Shown one piece after another: positions 24,241 to 32,929 of a DNA stretch of 64,000 bases. The notes below the pieces were generated by a model. That model was not told where the DNA came from. It did not search any database and worked only from the letters and a program-made list of their open reading frames with translations. The translations under genes and the position numbers were made by a program. Numbering within the stretch: the stretch's first letter is position 1; the number at the start of each line of letters is the position of its first letter. Source of the DNA: Ryuthela nishihirai (taxonomy: Eukaryota > Arthropoda > Arachnida > Araneae > Heptathelidae); the NCBI GenBank assembly GCA_038380435.1, contig JAWZYU010000009.1, positions 62,215,901 to 62,279,900 on the forward strand, given 5' to 3'.

Positions 24241-24316
24241 CCCCCCGCCCCCGTAGCGAAAATCTAAGTAAGTTTTCTCAGTTCGCAAAGTTTGAATTTA
24301 TAATAAATAAAATAAA

Positions 24317-24405
24317 TACCCCCTCAAGCAGCTGCTTGCCACAGAGGTCTGACAGGAGCCTGTCACTTTATATGCCACAGTAGGAGATCTGAGAGGATGG
24401 CAGTT
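24317..24405 (-). repeat. SINE family A 3' fragment inside the hAT-like element
   Basis: The reverse complement of the family A 3' end (TACCCCCTCAAGCAGCTGCT, then GACAGGAGCCTGTC). It lies between the minisatellite and the right terminal repeat. Either it inserted there or the hAT-like element captured it before moving. Confidence 0.8.
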
Positions 24406-24454
24406 GACTTCTCCCACCCCAACCATAGTCCTTCGCTACGCCCCTGACGGGAAT

Positions 24455-25265
24455 AATGTGTTACAGTACATCGAACCCTGCTGAAAATGGGGCTGTGTAA
24501 CCGCAGGCCACTCCAAGTGCCCATGCTAGCCTTGGTTCACCGTTTAAAATACCTACAATTTGCACGCGAGTATCAAAACTGTACCTTGAATGATTGGAAG
24601 AAGGTCGTCTGGTCCGATGAATCTCGTTTCCTGTTGCACTAGTGGACGACCGGTTACGTGTACGTCGTTAACCTGAAGAAGTGTTGGCACCAGGATGCAC
24701 CATGGGAAGAAAAACAAGCCATTGGAATAAGTGTAATGCTTTGGCAATGTTCTGCTGGGAAACCCTGGGTCCATTCTTTCACGTGCAGGAAACTACGACG
24801 TCTACCACCTCAACATCATTGCAGACCACTGCATCCTTGCTCCATTTGCTCAACATCATTGCAGATCAGTGCATCCATTGCTCAACATCATTGCAGACCA
24901 GTGCATCCTTTCATGGCAATGGTATACCCCTCTACCAGTGTCTTCTTTCTGCAGGATAATGCGCCATGCCACACTACCCAAGTGGTTTGAGAATGGTTCG
25001 CAGAACACGAGGAAGACTTCCAGATATTGCCCTGGCCTCCAAATTCCCCAGACATCAATCCAACCGAGCGTGTGTGGTTTGTGTTGTAACAGCATGTCCG
25101 ATCTGTGGAGGCTCAACAACGTAACTTGCGAGAGTTAAAGCATCTGCTGGTAATGTGTTGGTACCAGATACTACAAGACAACTTTAGGGACCTTGTGGCG
25201 TCATGCCTCACCAGGGAAGAGCTGTTTAGGTGGCACGTGCAGGACGAGCATCATGTTAGGTAGGT
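24455..25265 (+). pseudogene. Tc1-like transposase, middle and C-terminal part (copy T2)
   Basis: Readable blocks in shifting frames are KVVWSDES (near 24605), WHQDAPWEEK (near 24685), FCWETLGP, LNIIADQC and HPFMAMVYP with DNAPCHTTQVV. Further on are LPWPPNSPDINPTE (near 25030) and a C-terminal TSCLTREEL-like end. WSDES and DNAPCH hold the first and second catalytic Asp, and the SPDINPTE stretch holds the Glu. A 32-40-bp stretch is present three times at 24810-24915, and multiple frameshifts kill the gene. Confidence 0.8.
24810..24915 (+). repeat. Triplicated 32-40-bp segment inside the transposase
   Basis: TCAACATCATTGCAGAYCA starts at 24810, 24850 and 24882, each followed by STGCATCCTT-like sequence. 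It encodes the LNIIADQCI block. The related copy at 31 kb has the block once, so this is a local duplication by slippage. Confidence 0.85.
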
Positions 25266-25293
25266 GGTAATAATGTTTTGGCTCTTTGGCGTA

Positions 25294-26705
25294 TATATTT
25301 TACATAAATATATTGTAGCTTACTATTTTACCAGAACTCTCATAAGAGTAGGAGATGAGACAAAATATATACAATTAAACTCTAAATGCTGTAATGATGA
25401 TTTATCAAAGAACTACAAATACATCGATATATCATTTATTATTTCATCGTTTAGTCAACGAAAAAAATCGACGCTTCTAACTAAATTAACGTAATAGAAC
25501 TGTAAGAGAAGAACATTTTTGGCGTGCTTTTCAAAATAAAAATTGAGTTTCGTCAAGCAAACAACTCGTTAGGTGTTTCAACTAATATTTCAGAGTTAAA
25601 ATACTTTGATCCCAAGAGGTTGTTTAGCAGTGAAGCAAAATTATTTTCTTCACAGACAAACTGTATTCACAGCAAAGTGAAAAAAACGAATGACCTGTTT
25701 TTATCCTTATGGGTTATGTATCCAATAAACATAACCAATATCCTCCTTCTAAAGGTTGTTTAGGGGAAATAGCTGACAGGAACGTTAAAAGTTGTTCCAT
25801 TTTAGTGTCTTTTTTTTTCTTAATCATCTTTGCGGCTTGTGAGTTTAAAACCCTTAAGCAAGTTTTTGCAAATATCTCGGGTTACTTTATAGATTATTAA
25901 TAATTATAAAAAAAAATTTCACTTGTTCAAAGGATTTCTTTTTACTTCTGTCATTTGAAACCTAAAAATTTTAGAGTTTAAATATTCTTCAATTAGCCAG
26001 CGTCAAACTCCAGAGAAACTGGACCAAATTTAAAAGCATCTCAAATGAAAGCAAACTTAATGTAAATGTGAGGAAAAGGTCTTAATTTACTTACGATCTA
26101 TAAAAAAAACTTCTTTTTCTTGAAACGATTTTTTCTTCTGTTAACCATTGCATCTTTTTGAAATAACTGACTTCTCACCAATCTAAAAATTCCTGACAAT
26201 TTCTCACAGTATGCACATTCCCAGCTTTTTAAGACTCTATTTTAGTGTTACTAGAACTTTAAGATCTGTTTAAAATAGAAAACGTCCATTGCGTTACTAC
26301 TTCACTTTGTAACGAACAGGTGCACTCAATTGAAGTGTACGCTTCCAAATCGTAATTTATTCAATTCGATTGCAATTCACTTATCGTGTTAATTGTTTTT
26401 ACGGGGGGAAAAACGGAGTTTAAAGCTACAAAATTAAAATTCTGGCGTAATAATGGTTATAGATACGAATTTTAATACAGTACGGAATCCACCATCCATA
26501 AGAACAAGAAGTGAAAAATAATGTATTGCAATCACTTAATCCTATAAAATGGGTTACGAGATTGTGGCGACCCACAATTCTTTGTTTATATAGCAGAGGA
26601 TTAATATTGTAGAGGCTGATGAGATAAAACATATGCAGCATATGTAGGTGAATAATTTCAATCGTTGACTGCCGTCTGGTGGCTTTTCGGACGAGTTAAT
26701 ACATG
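25294..26705. other. Unassigned AT-rich DNA
   Basis: No gene or repeat recognised. Plus-strand frames at 25264-25900 have low-complexity AT-driven composition. Confidence 0.5.
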
Positions 26706-26710
26706 ATATA

Positions 26711-27339
26711 TGGCAACACAGCGACTCTTTTAGGGCATGGAGCAGTGCATGCAAATTGAAACACGTTGCGGTACGGTCACAAATAACAGCAGAATACAAC
26801 TCAGTCAGTCTCTATCGTTTTCTCGCTTTGGAAGGTGATCGTTTGTTTGTATATGTGATTCTTCTTGGCTATGGCTGATCTGGAAACTGAGCAGATGTCA
26901 TGCGTTACAGTGTTCGGGTTAGCTTAAGTGATGCACAGACAATTGCAGAAATGACTGAAGTGTATGGGGAGCAGTGCTTGAAACGAAGCGCAAATTTCAA
27001 GTGGCACAAACTATTAACAGATGGCTTGTTTGCATGGAGGATGACCAAAGATCTGGATAATGAAGCACAGCTATCCATATAATTGAATCGTTTCTGTAAC
27101 TGTCAGTGCACCACTTAAGCTTCGCGGAACTCAGTAATATCACATACCGTTACTCGCTTCCGAGAACAGTCATAGCCTTCAGAAAAACCACATGCACGAA
27201 ATGAACACTTTCAAAAGCTAGAAAACGGAAGAGACTGACTGCGTACTGTTGTGCTGTTACTTGCGACCGTATCGCAATGTGTTTCCGTTTGTACATATTG
27301 CTCCGTGTCCTTGAAGAGTCGGTGTGTTGCCACACACCA
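26711..27339 (+). mobile_element. Mariner-like deletion derivative with about 130-bp inverted repeats
   Basis: The left end TGGCAACACAGCGACTCTTT pairs with the reverse complement of the right end (TGGCAACACACCGACTCTTC, ending at 27332). The inverted repeats extend about 130 bp inward, including the AGAGACTGACTG block. TA sits at 26709-26710 and 27340-27341. The short interior holds a mariner transposase N-terminal relic. A second, half copy is at 31095-31278 plus 32490-32562. Confidence 0.75.
26870..27082 (+). pseudogene. Mariner-like transposase N-terminal relic
   Basis: A frame near 26900 contains AEMTEVYGEQCLKRSANFKW. This resembles the (A/T)E-M-x-x-VYGE-x-C-x-S-x-x-x-x-W-x-x-x-F block of mariner helix-turn-helix domains. 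It is short and frameshifted and lacks the whole catalytic domain. Confidence 0.55.
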
Positions 27340-27769
27340 TATATTAACTGGTACGAAAAGCTGCTAAATGTTGACGACGGGAGTCCGAATGTTGTTTATC
27401 ATGAGTTAAATAATCCACATTCGTAATAATCCTGCAAAATCCTGCATCCTGCAAAAGTTCACTGATATATTTTTAAAAAACGAAGCTAAAAATAATTTTA
27501 GAGTTTTGCACGGTAACAAAATTTATTGCTTGAAAAAACTTTTTTCCTTTAAATTTCTATCCTCTATCACAAATAACATCATAACGTTTACAAATTATCT
27601 TCATTTGGTATATTTATTCTGATAGATACAGTTTTTAATCTTATACTCCTTAATTTTTTTCATACATTATGTTAATCTTTCTGTTATTATTTGAACATTC
27701 TTTGTACTTTCAATATATTTTTTATGTTGCAATTAAAAAATTCTGTATTCCCACACAAAAATTATTCCA
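27340..27769. other. Unassigned AT-rich DNA
   Basis: Nothing recognised between the mariner derivative and the next Tc1 element. Confidence 0.5.
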
Positions 27770-27799
27770 CAGTCATATGAGAATAATATGACCACCTAC

Positions 27800-28166
27800 C
27801 TAATAATGGGAATAACCACCCTTGGCCCGGATGACAGTGGCGAGATGGCATGGTGTGAACGCAACGAGGCCCTGGAAAGTTGCCAGAGTCGCACGTGCAC
27901 ATTTGGACTCCAGCAGAGCACGGTGGCTTCGGAGATGACGAGGTTGTGGGTCCCACGCCAAACCTCTCAATCCAAATGGTCCCACAAATGATCTATGGGA
28001 TTGAGATCGGGCGATTTCGCCGGTCAAGAGAGAACGGAGACATCTATCCCTATCGTGTTCTTGGAACCAATCACGCACCACCTTAGCGACATGGCAGGGT
28101 GCATTGTCCTGTTGGTAGAAACCATTACCACCAGGGTAAACATTCAACATGAAGGGATGCATATCG
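27800..28166 (-). pseudogene. Tc1-like transposase C-terminal part (copy T3)
   Basis: The minus frame reads DDMHPFMLNVYPGGNGFYQQ, then DNAPCHVAKVVRDWFQEHDR. It continues through a degraded SPDL-NP-D stretch to a C-terminal VIRAKGGYSHY. DNAPCH carries the second catalytic Asp. A frameshift follows FQEHDRD, so the WPxxSPDLNPIE block is out of frame. The residues upstream of LSILA in this frame belong to the insert, not to the transposase. Confidence 0.8.
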
Positions 28167-28182
28167 TCAGCAAGGATGGACA

Positions 28183-29364
28183 ACGAATATAAATTGTGAC
28201 AATCCCGGTGCACCGTAGTACTGTGACTGCATATCACCATAAGGGAGTTGTCACTGAAACCATTATAAACTAAAAAGGTACCTATCCTTTTAAGCTTGCC
28301 TTAACATTTGCCTACCTACAGCGGGAGAAGACCTTATGTGAAGAGAAAAGCACTGCTTGGGTTTTAATAGCCTGCTTGAAGATATAATCATAGAGGTGCA
28401 GTGAGAGTGGGATCTTTTGCAATTTAGAGTAGTGCCTAGGAAATTGCCCAACACTCACTGAATTTTGTCCAGATAATTGCCAACATATAAAATAAAATAT
28501 GTTATCTTTTGAATTTTGAGCCAGCAAAATAAATAGAAGTCCTAACTTTTTGAGTCCTCTGCAGCAGAGGCTCCTAGGTACTTCCATCGATATGCCACGC
28601 CTAATCGGGACTCCAATCCTTTCAGTATGACCTTCAACTTCGTCCTCTCCATCGAGATGGGCAACCACAGCCCGCTCGCCATCTCGGCCTTAACAGTGCC
28701 GAGCTTAACAGTGCTTCTGGGACACCTGGCCAGTAATCCGACGAACCCAGGCGGCGGCCATCCTACAACCCTGACAAAGCTGTTAGCCTACCGGGACTGA
28801 CATCACTGCAGCACCCGGACCACACTTCGCAAAGGAACCCAAGTTCCTCCACTGCAAAAGCTATATATTGCCAAATCTAATTCCATGGGACTCTTAGTTT
28901 GGCTGTTCCATCGACAAGTCCGCTGGCCAGGTTAGCTACTCCCGGCTGCAACCCTCCAACTTCTACCTCTCCATTGTGAACGGGCCGAAGCCCCCCAGTG
29001 AACATCCGTCCACCTCGATATCACCGAGACCGCATCGAAGAGCCCACGAACGAGTGTACAATGAGGTGCACAGCTCAATCCGCAGTACTCCCCAATGCCG
29101 ACCACAGCAGACAGGGTTCCCCAAGCCCCGTTGTGGCCATCAGATCCGGCCCCTCAATCGGGGCTGCAACCCCCAGCTTCGCTGGGGACAAGTCAAAAAG
29201 CCGACTGGACCGGCCCACTCCAAACCAATCCGCCAGCCCTCAACAGGCCCCCTCCACTGGGGGCCACCAGACTTCAGAATTCCAGAGTGCCAGCGATCTG
29301 AGCCCAACTTCTCAGAGGCACCGTAAGCCCCCCACCTCGTGAAGGAGGTTCCACTCCGGGTGGG
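28183..29364 (+). mobile_element. GC-rich 1.18-kb insert with a 14-bp target duplication
   Basis: The 14-mer AGCAAGGATGGACA occurs at 28169-28182 and again at 29365-29378, exactly bounding this segment inside the Tc1 transposase gene. A 14-bp duplication without inverted ends points to target-primed reverse transcription, so this is probably a LINE or SINE-like retrocopy. The part at 28550-29360 is far more GC-rich than the window. Plus-strand frames at 28976-29326 and 28998-29342 encode Pro/Ser/Arg-rich sequence (for example HSRQGSPSPVV and PSTGGHQTSEFQSASD) of no known family. The orientation is uncertain. Read on the minus strand it starts CCCACCCGGAGTGGAACC, like the GC-rich 5' end of a LINE. 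Confidence 0.7.
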
Positions 29365-29378
29365 AGCAAGGATGGACA

Positions 29379-30070
29379 GGTGGCCATTGTAGTTCAGGGA
29401 CCAATCCAGTGGTACCAGCGGTCCCTGGTCATACCAGGAAAACATCCCCCAGAATGCACAGTGCCACCGCTGGCCTGTACTTGACCGACAAACGTGTCCG
29501 GGTGTTAGTTCTCGTGTGTCTGACGCCATATCAACCAGCGCCCATCATTTCTGTGGAGTAGAAACCTCGATTCGTCGGAGAAAGCAACCTTTTTCCACTC
29601 TTCTAATGGCCAATGATGGTAATCTCGTGCGAACTGCAGGCGTCGTTGCCGATGGACCTTGGATAAAATGGGCGTCTTTACACAGTGTCGATTCCAGAGA
29701 CCCTTGCGTAGCTGGGTTCATTCTACTGTTATCTCGAACACGTACCTGGGTGCCCCAGAATTCATTTGAGTGGTCAATTGCTCCACTGTTGTGCGTTAAT
29801 TGCCCTTTACCAGTCAATGGAGGCGACGTTCTCCTCTGGGTCGATGGCCTTTGGGCTCCACAGTTATGATGTCTGGATGTACTCGGTGTGCCAGCGGTTC
29901 ATTCTTGGTGCACCCTTACTACAGCACCTCACGTCAGCCCACGAAGTCTGCTGTTTCCGAAATGCTTCCACCCTTGGTGCAGTAGCTGATGATCATTCCT
30001 TTTTGAACATCCATCAAATCAATACCTCTGCCTATTGTACTCACGTTACACGCTATGGCTCATCTGTCCT
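29379..30070 (-). pseudogene. Tc1-like transposase N-terminal and middle part (copy T3)
   Basis: Minus-strand blocks include RWHCAFWGMFSWYDQGPLVP and LNYNGHLSILA just before the insertion. An FSDESRF-like stretch encoded near 29570 lies within a broken frame. These match the middle of Tc1 transposases; the first catalytic Asp lies in the SDES motif. Frameshifts separate the blocks. The reading continues into copy T3's C-terminal part across the insert. Confidence 0.7.
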
Positions 30071-30183
30071 GGCCGGCCATTTTTATCTCTGTGTGGTCGA
30101 CCTTATCATGTGCACAATATGACTGCGCCTGGGCAGGTACACTGTGATTCCAGGGGTGGTCATATTATTCTGATACGATTGTA

Positions 30184-31094
30184 TATAAGTATAATACATT
30201 GCTCGTCAAAAAGCTAAACAATATTTTCTAAAATCTGAATAAAAACAATCGATAGAGATAAATAATATTTTTTAACGTGCTAGGTGTAGTTTTGAAAAAA
30301 AATTCAGCATGTAAATTTTATATAATGTCAAGGTATATGTAAACATATACCTTATAAAACGTGTATATTTCGTAGATGCTCGGTCATTTCAAACTGAAAT
30401 TCTGCAATGTCATTCTGGAATAGCCGATGTCTCATGGTGCCAAAGAAAATGTTTATATGGCTCAAAACGACGAAGATACATTGTAAAGTAATAGGCTATC
30501 AACCAAAAATGGAGGTGACAATATTCTTTGGTGTCCTCCATTTTAATTGTTATCTCAAAGCTATGGCAGCAATTCGAAACAACAGAAACACGTATGAGAA
30601 GATCTGTTCGAGGTCATCCTGGATGTTAAAAACCTCAAAAGAATCTCGATATTCAACTATTATCCCTACCAGGTCCAGATCTGCAAAAATGAAAGAGGGA
30701 GCGGGGGGAAGTCAGGAAACTGGACTTTCATTGCAATATAACATTTCCAACTCCGCTTCAGAGGTCTTTAAAAGTTTCTCGAAAAATGCATGAAATATAC
30801 ATAAGTTAAAATTTTTGCCTCATTTAGTTACCCGTACTAGCATTCTCAAAGGGGATGGGGAGGAATTTCCTTATAGATTAGGCCCCTGATCCCATTGGAA
30901 CAGGATATAAATCACATCATCTCTGTTTTCGTACCTCATTGTAGCACGAAGACGCAGGAATTTGTTTCATATGTAACCAGGATGATCCACAACACCGGAT
31001 GCTACCCTTAGGCCCATTCTATTCATACTTATAACGTCCAAGCACACACAGGTATTCTAGAAATCGTGTCACGCTAATAGGTACTCTAAAACTG
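30184..31094. other. Unassigned DNA with one 128-codon frame
   Basis: A plus-strand frame at 30407-30793 begins MSFWNSRCLMVPKKMFIWLK. It has mixed composition but no family I recognise, and no neighbouring gene signals. It may be chance or a repeat relic. Confidence 0.35.
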
Positions 31095-31278
31095 TACCCT
31101 TGAATCATTTCCGTGATTGTCAGTGCACCACGTATGCCTTGAGGAACACAGAAACGTATCACATACCGCTACTCACTTTCAAGATAAGCCATAGCCTTCA
31201 GAAAGTCAAATGCACAAAATGAGCATCTTTCAAAAGCTGAAAAATGACAGAGACTGACTGTGTACTGTTCTGCTGTTA

Positions 31279-32487
31279 CACTGAAGAGCCAAAACATTAT
31301 GACCACCTGCCTAATATGATGTTGGTCCTCCACGTGCCGCCAAAACAGCTTTCACCCGGTAAAGCATGGATATTATAATATTTCTAAAGGTTTCTTGCGG
31401 TATCTGGTACCAATACTTTACCAGCAGTTCCTTCAACTCTTGTAAGTTTGGTTGAGCCGCCTCAGATCGGATACATTGCTCCAACAGAAACCACAGATGC
31501 TCGGTTGGATTGACGTCTGGGGAACTTGGAGGCCAGAGCAATACTTGGAAGTCTTTCTCATGTTCTGCAAACCATTCTCGAACCACCCCGGCGGTGTGGC
31601 ATGGCACATTATCTTGCTGAAAGAAAGCACTACTAGAGTGATAAACCATTGCCATAAAGGATGCACCTGGTCTGGAACGATGTTTAGTTAGGTGGTAGAC
31701 GTCATAGTTTCCTGCACATGAATGAGTGGACCCAGGGTTTTCCAGCAGAACATTGCCCAAAGAATTACACTTCCTCCACGGCTTGTTTTCGTCCCAAGGT
31801 GCATCCTGGTGCCAACACTTCCACAGGTAAACGACACACAACTACACGGCCATCCATATGGTGCAACAGAAATCGAGATTCATCGTATCAGACCATCTCC
31901 TTCCAATCATTCAAGGTACAGTTTTGATACTCGGGTGCAAATTGTAGGCACTTTAAATGTTGAACCAAAGTTAGCATGGGCACTCTGAGTGGCCTGCGGT
32001 TGCGCAGCCCCATTTTCAGTAGGGTTCGATGTACTCTGACACATTACTTCCGTCACCAGCATTCAAATTTGGGGCTAGTTGCGCCACAGTATCCCTGTTG
32101 TTGGCTTGTACCATACGGTATAGCCTTTGCTCATTTCTAACATCCATGAACCGTGGTCAGCCCACACCTTGCTAGTTGTTAGTGGTTTTTCTCTCCTCGG
32201 ACCACTTTTTGAAGGTACTAACCATGGCTGACCGTGAGCATCCCACAAGCCTTTCCATCTCGGAAATGCTCTGACCCAGTTGTCTGGCCATTACAATTTG
32301 GCCTTTGTCAAACTCACTTAATACTGCTGCCTTTCCCATCTGAAGAACAAGAATAACACTGATTAACAGAGCTCAGTATCAGGTGTTATTTGTACCGTTT
32401 CATGACCTTCACACACGCCGTTGTTTACCTGCAGTTACTTGGATTTGCATAAAGATGCGGTGGTCATAATGTTTTGGCTCTTCGGTG
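31279..32487 (-). mobile_element. Tc1-like transposon (copy T4), same family as T2
   Basis: The inverted ends CACTGAAGAGCCAAAACATT and (right, reversed) CACCGAAGAGCCAAAACATT are flanked by TA. At 1209 bp it is full length and uninterrupted. It is the best template in the window for reading the T2 copy. The transposase lies on the minus strand in pieces. Confidence 0.9.
31311..31841 (-). pseudogene. Tc1-like transposase, catalytic and C-terminal part (copy T4)
   Basis: A 176-residue minus frame shows CWHQDAPWDENK, then SFMAMVYHSSSAFFQQDNVP. It continues with FQVLLWPPSSPDVNPTEHLW and ends AVLAARGGPTSY. The second Asp (QQDN) and the Glu (PTEHLW) of the DDE triad are in one frame, and the end is the usual Tc1 C-terminus. 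The start is missing: upstream, the SDES and helix-turn-helix parts (31842-32340 on the minus strand, ending at an MGKAA-like start) are in other frames. It encodes a partial, inactive cut-and-paste transposase. Confidence 0.85.
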
Positions 32488-32689
32488 TATGATCAATCCC
32501 GTAACGTGTTTCAACTTGCACACTCTGCTCCTTGCCCTTGAAAAGTTGCTGTGTACGACACATCGAGCTTCGACACGAGAACAAGTGTCACGTTCATATA
32601 GCTTGGACCCGAGAACAGTGGTGTCTCGTTCTGTTCCACGGATGAGTCTAGATTTTCTTTACAATTGGTCAACAGAAGAGTAGTGATCT

Positions 32690-32929
32690 AGGGAGGAAGG
32701 GAACCTGCAACCAATTCCATAACATCATTGAGAAAAGTGCATTTTGTGGTACAGATCTATGTTCTCTGGGTCTTCATTGAGTGGCAGTGCCAACCTCCAA
32801 TTTTTTGATGGAGGTTCTGTCAACAGTCTGAGATATAGAGATGAGATTCAGGATTACTATATCAAGCCCTATGCTGATGCAGAAGATAACGATTTCCTCC
32901 GAAAAGACTATGATATCCGTTTATAAAGA
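32690..32929 (+). pseudogene. Tc1-like transposase internal fragment, third family
   Basis: The plus frame contains GGSVNSLRYRDEIQDYYIKP, then YADAEDNDFL. This resembles the G-T-V-N-x-x-RYRDEIL-x-P-x-V block of a Tc1-like family distinct from T1-T4. The following MDDNA-type Asp motif is lost. No terminal repeats were found. Confidence 0.6.

Larger units (their letters stand above)
22502..24446 (+). mobile_element. hAT-like non-autonomous element with a minisatellite body
   Basis: The ends are CAGGGGCGTAGC on the left and GCTACGCCCCTG on the right, a perfect 12-bp inverted repeat. Flanking 8-mers ACGGGAGT (22494-22501) and ACGGGAAT (24447-24454) form a target duplication with one mismatch. 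The related Tc1 copy at 31-32 kb has an uninterrupted ACGGAAGT (minus strand) at the same point. An 8-bp duplication with CAG...CTG ends is characteristic of hAT elements. No transposase is encoded; the interior is almost wholly the tandem array at 22545-24240. Confidence 0.85.
22055..25291 (+). mobile_element. Tc1-like transposon (copy T2), split by a hAT-like element
   Basis: The ends are inverted: CACCGAATAGCCAAAACATT on the left and the reverse complement of AATGTTTTGGCTCTTTGGCG on the right. TA lies on both sides. Without the 1945-bp insert at 22502-24446 (plus one 8-bp target copy) it would be about 1.28 kb, normal for Tc1. It belongs to the same family as the copy at 31279-32487, which lacks the insert and so shows the original target sequence. 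Confidence 0.9.
27770..30181 (-). mobile_element. Tc1-like transposon (copy T3, another family), split by a retro-insert
   Basis: Inverted ends are CAGTCATATGAGAATAATAT on the left and the reverse complement of ATATTATTCTGATACGATTG on the right. TA follows at 30182-30183; the left TA has decayed to CA. The coding orientation is minus. Removing the 1182-bp insert at 28183-29364 and one target copy leaves about 1.2 kb. Confidence 0.85.
31095..32562 (+). mobile_element. Half copy of the mariner-like derivative, split by a Tc1-like element
   Basis: 31095-31278 matches 27085-27265, including TATCACATACCGCTACTC and AGAGACTGACTG. 32490-32562 matches the continuation at 27265-27332, including CGTGTTTCAACTTGCACA. 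The two halves are separated by the Tc1-like element at 31279-32487, with TA on each side. The left half of the mariner derivative is missing. Confidence 0.75.

Noticed and set aside
28976..29342. A host gene encoding a proline-rich protein
   Set aside because: The segment is inside a retro-insert with a 14-bp target duplication. Two overlapping frames of similar length argue for low-stop GC-rich DNA rather than a defined gene.
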